From assembly GCF_023016045.1 (NCBI RefSeq), contig NZ_JALKAP010000006.1:65859-129858 (forward strand): a stretch of 64,000 nucleotides of DNA, in the 5' to 3' direction. Shown here piece after piece: positions 63,988 through 64,000 of this stretch (the stretch's first letter is position 1; every line of letters begins with the position of its first letter). The position numbers were made by a program, and so were the translations under genes. The notes below the pieces were generated by a model that did not search any database, was not told the DNA's origin, and worked only from the letters and a program-made list of their open reading frames with translations. Source of the DNA: Marinobacter sp. S6332 (GTDB lineage: Bacteria; Pseudomonadota; Gammaproteobacteria; Pseudomonadales; Oleiphilaceae).

Positions 63988-64000
63988 CATGGACAGGCAC
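63988..64000 (+). repeat. CATGGACAGGCAC motif, copy 8
   Basis: The last 13 bases of the window are an exact copy, preceded by GAT as in copies 3 and 4. The array therefore probably continues beyond the window. Confidence 0.85.

Noticed and set aside
57136..64000. Integron cassette array
   Set aside because: The arrangement of small cargo between repeats recalls an integron. However, genes face both directions, no integrase is in the window, and I see no attC-like sites with paired RYYYAAC/GTTRRRY boxes.
57416..64000. CRISPR array
   Set aside because: The 13-bp motif recurs at 26 to about 1980 bp intervals with whole genes between copies, not at constant spacer length, and there are no cas genes.

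Overview
The window is a chromosomal segment of a gammaproteobacterium. Marinobacter or a close relative is my best guess. This rests on gene order (mreBCD-maf-rng-yhdP; ptsO-rapZ-ptsN-hpf-rpoN-lptBAC-kdsCD; mlaFEDCB-ibaG-murA-hisGDC; pilBCD-coaE), a short-form HisG, a pycA/pycR divergon and the style of the intergenic hairpins. It was read by eye, not placed by a database search.

Layout. 1-2 kb: start of a biotin carboxylase gene (pycA) with a divergent LysR regulator. 2-7 kb, minus strand: gatCAB (tRNA-Gln/Asn amidation) and a BON-domain MscS channel. 7-15.5 kb, plus: cell-shape operon mreBCD, then maf, rng and the giant AsmA-like yhdP. 15.5-25 kb, minus: darP, mgtE, the nitrogen-PTS cluster (ptsO, rapZ, ptsN, hpf, rpoN) and the LPS genes lptB, lptA, lptC, kdsC, kdsD. 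25-33 kb, plus: the Mla lipid transporter, ibaG, murA and hisG-hisD-hisC. 33-42 kb: a Nif3-like gene, zapG, zapE, a DUF1302/DUF1329 pair and a giant MalT-like LuxR regulator. 42-50 kb, minus: an acyltransferase, a Bax-like glucosaminidase, a large unknown lipoprotein, a YfaZ-like porin, yacG, a hybrid kinase and trmO. 50.5-57 kb: an unknown exported protein, coaE and pilD-pilC-pilB on the minus strand, then pilA on the plus strand behind a sigma-54-type promoter. Much of the first 57 kb concerns envelope building: LPS export, phospholipid transport, peptidoglycan precursors, cell shape and type IV pili.

From about 57.2 kb to the end the character changes to an accessory region. A 13-bp motif, CATGGACAGGCAC, occurs eight times, always in the same orientation (one copy has a single mismatch). 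It separates small cargo blocks: a RAYT/IS200-like transposase with a BrnT/BrnA toxin-antitoxin pair; a Fic-like protein with a ppnP gene; a TnpB insertion with a ParE/ParD pair; a HicA/HicB pair; and a second BrnT/BrnA pair. Three copies contain an obvious short hairpin, and three or four are followed by a hairpin terminator. I saw no copy in the preceding 57 kb. Three of the four toxin-antitoxin operons appear to have leaderless promoters, and the two brnT promoters share a TTGT-N4-ACAA operator candidate. This motif-punctuated array is the most unusual thing in the window. A RAYT-dependent REP-like element is my leading guess, but nothing here proves it.

A second pattern is a family of three long intergenic hairpins (about 2.0, 30.6 and 33.2 kb). 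They share a core (GCCATGGATGGC-like, then ACAAGGAYGT-like), while their 25-29-nt arms differ between copies yet pair with themselves at 24/25, 27/28 and 26/29 positions. No rRNA, tRNA or CRISPR array was found.
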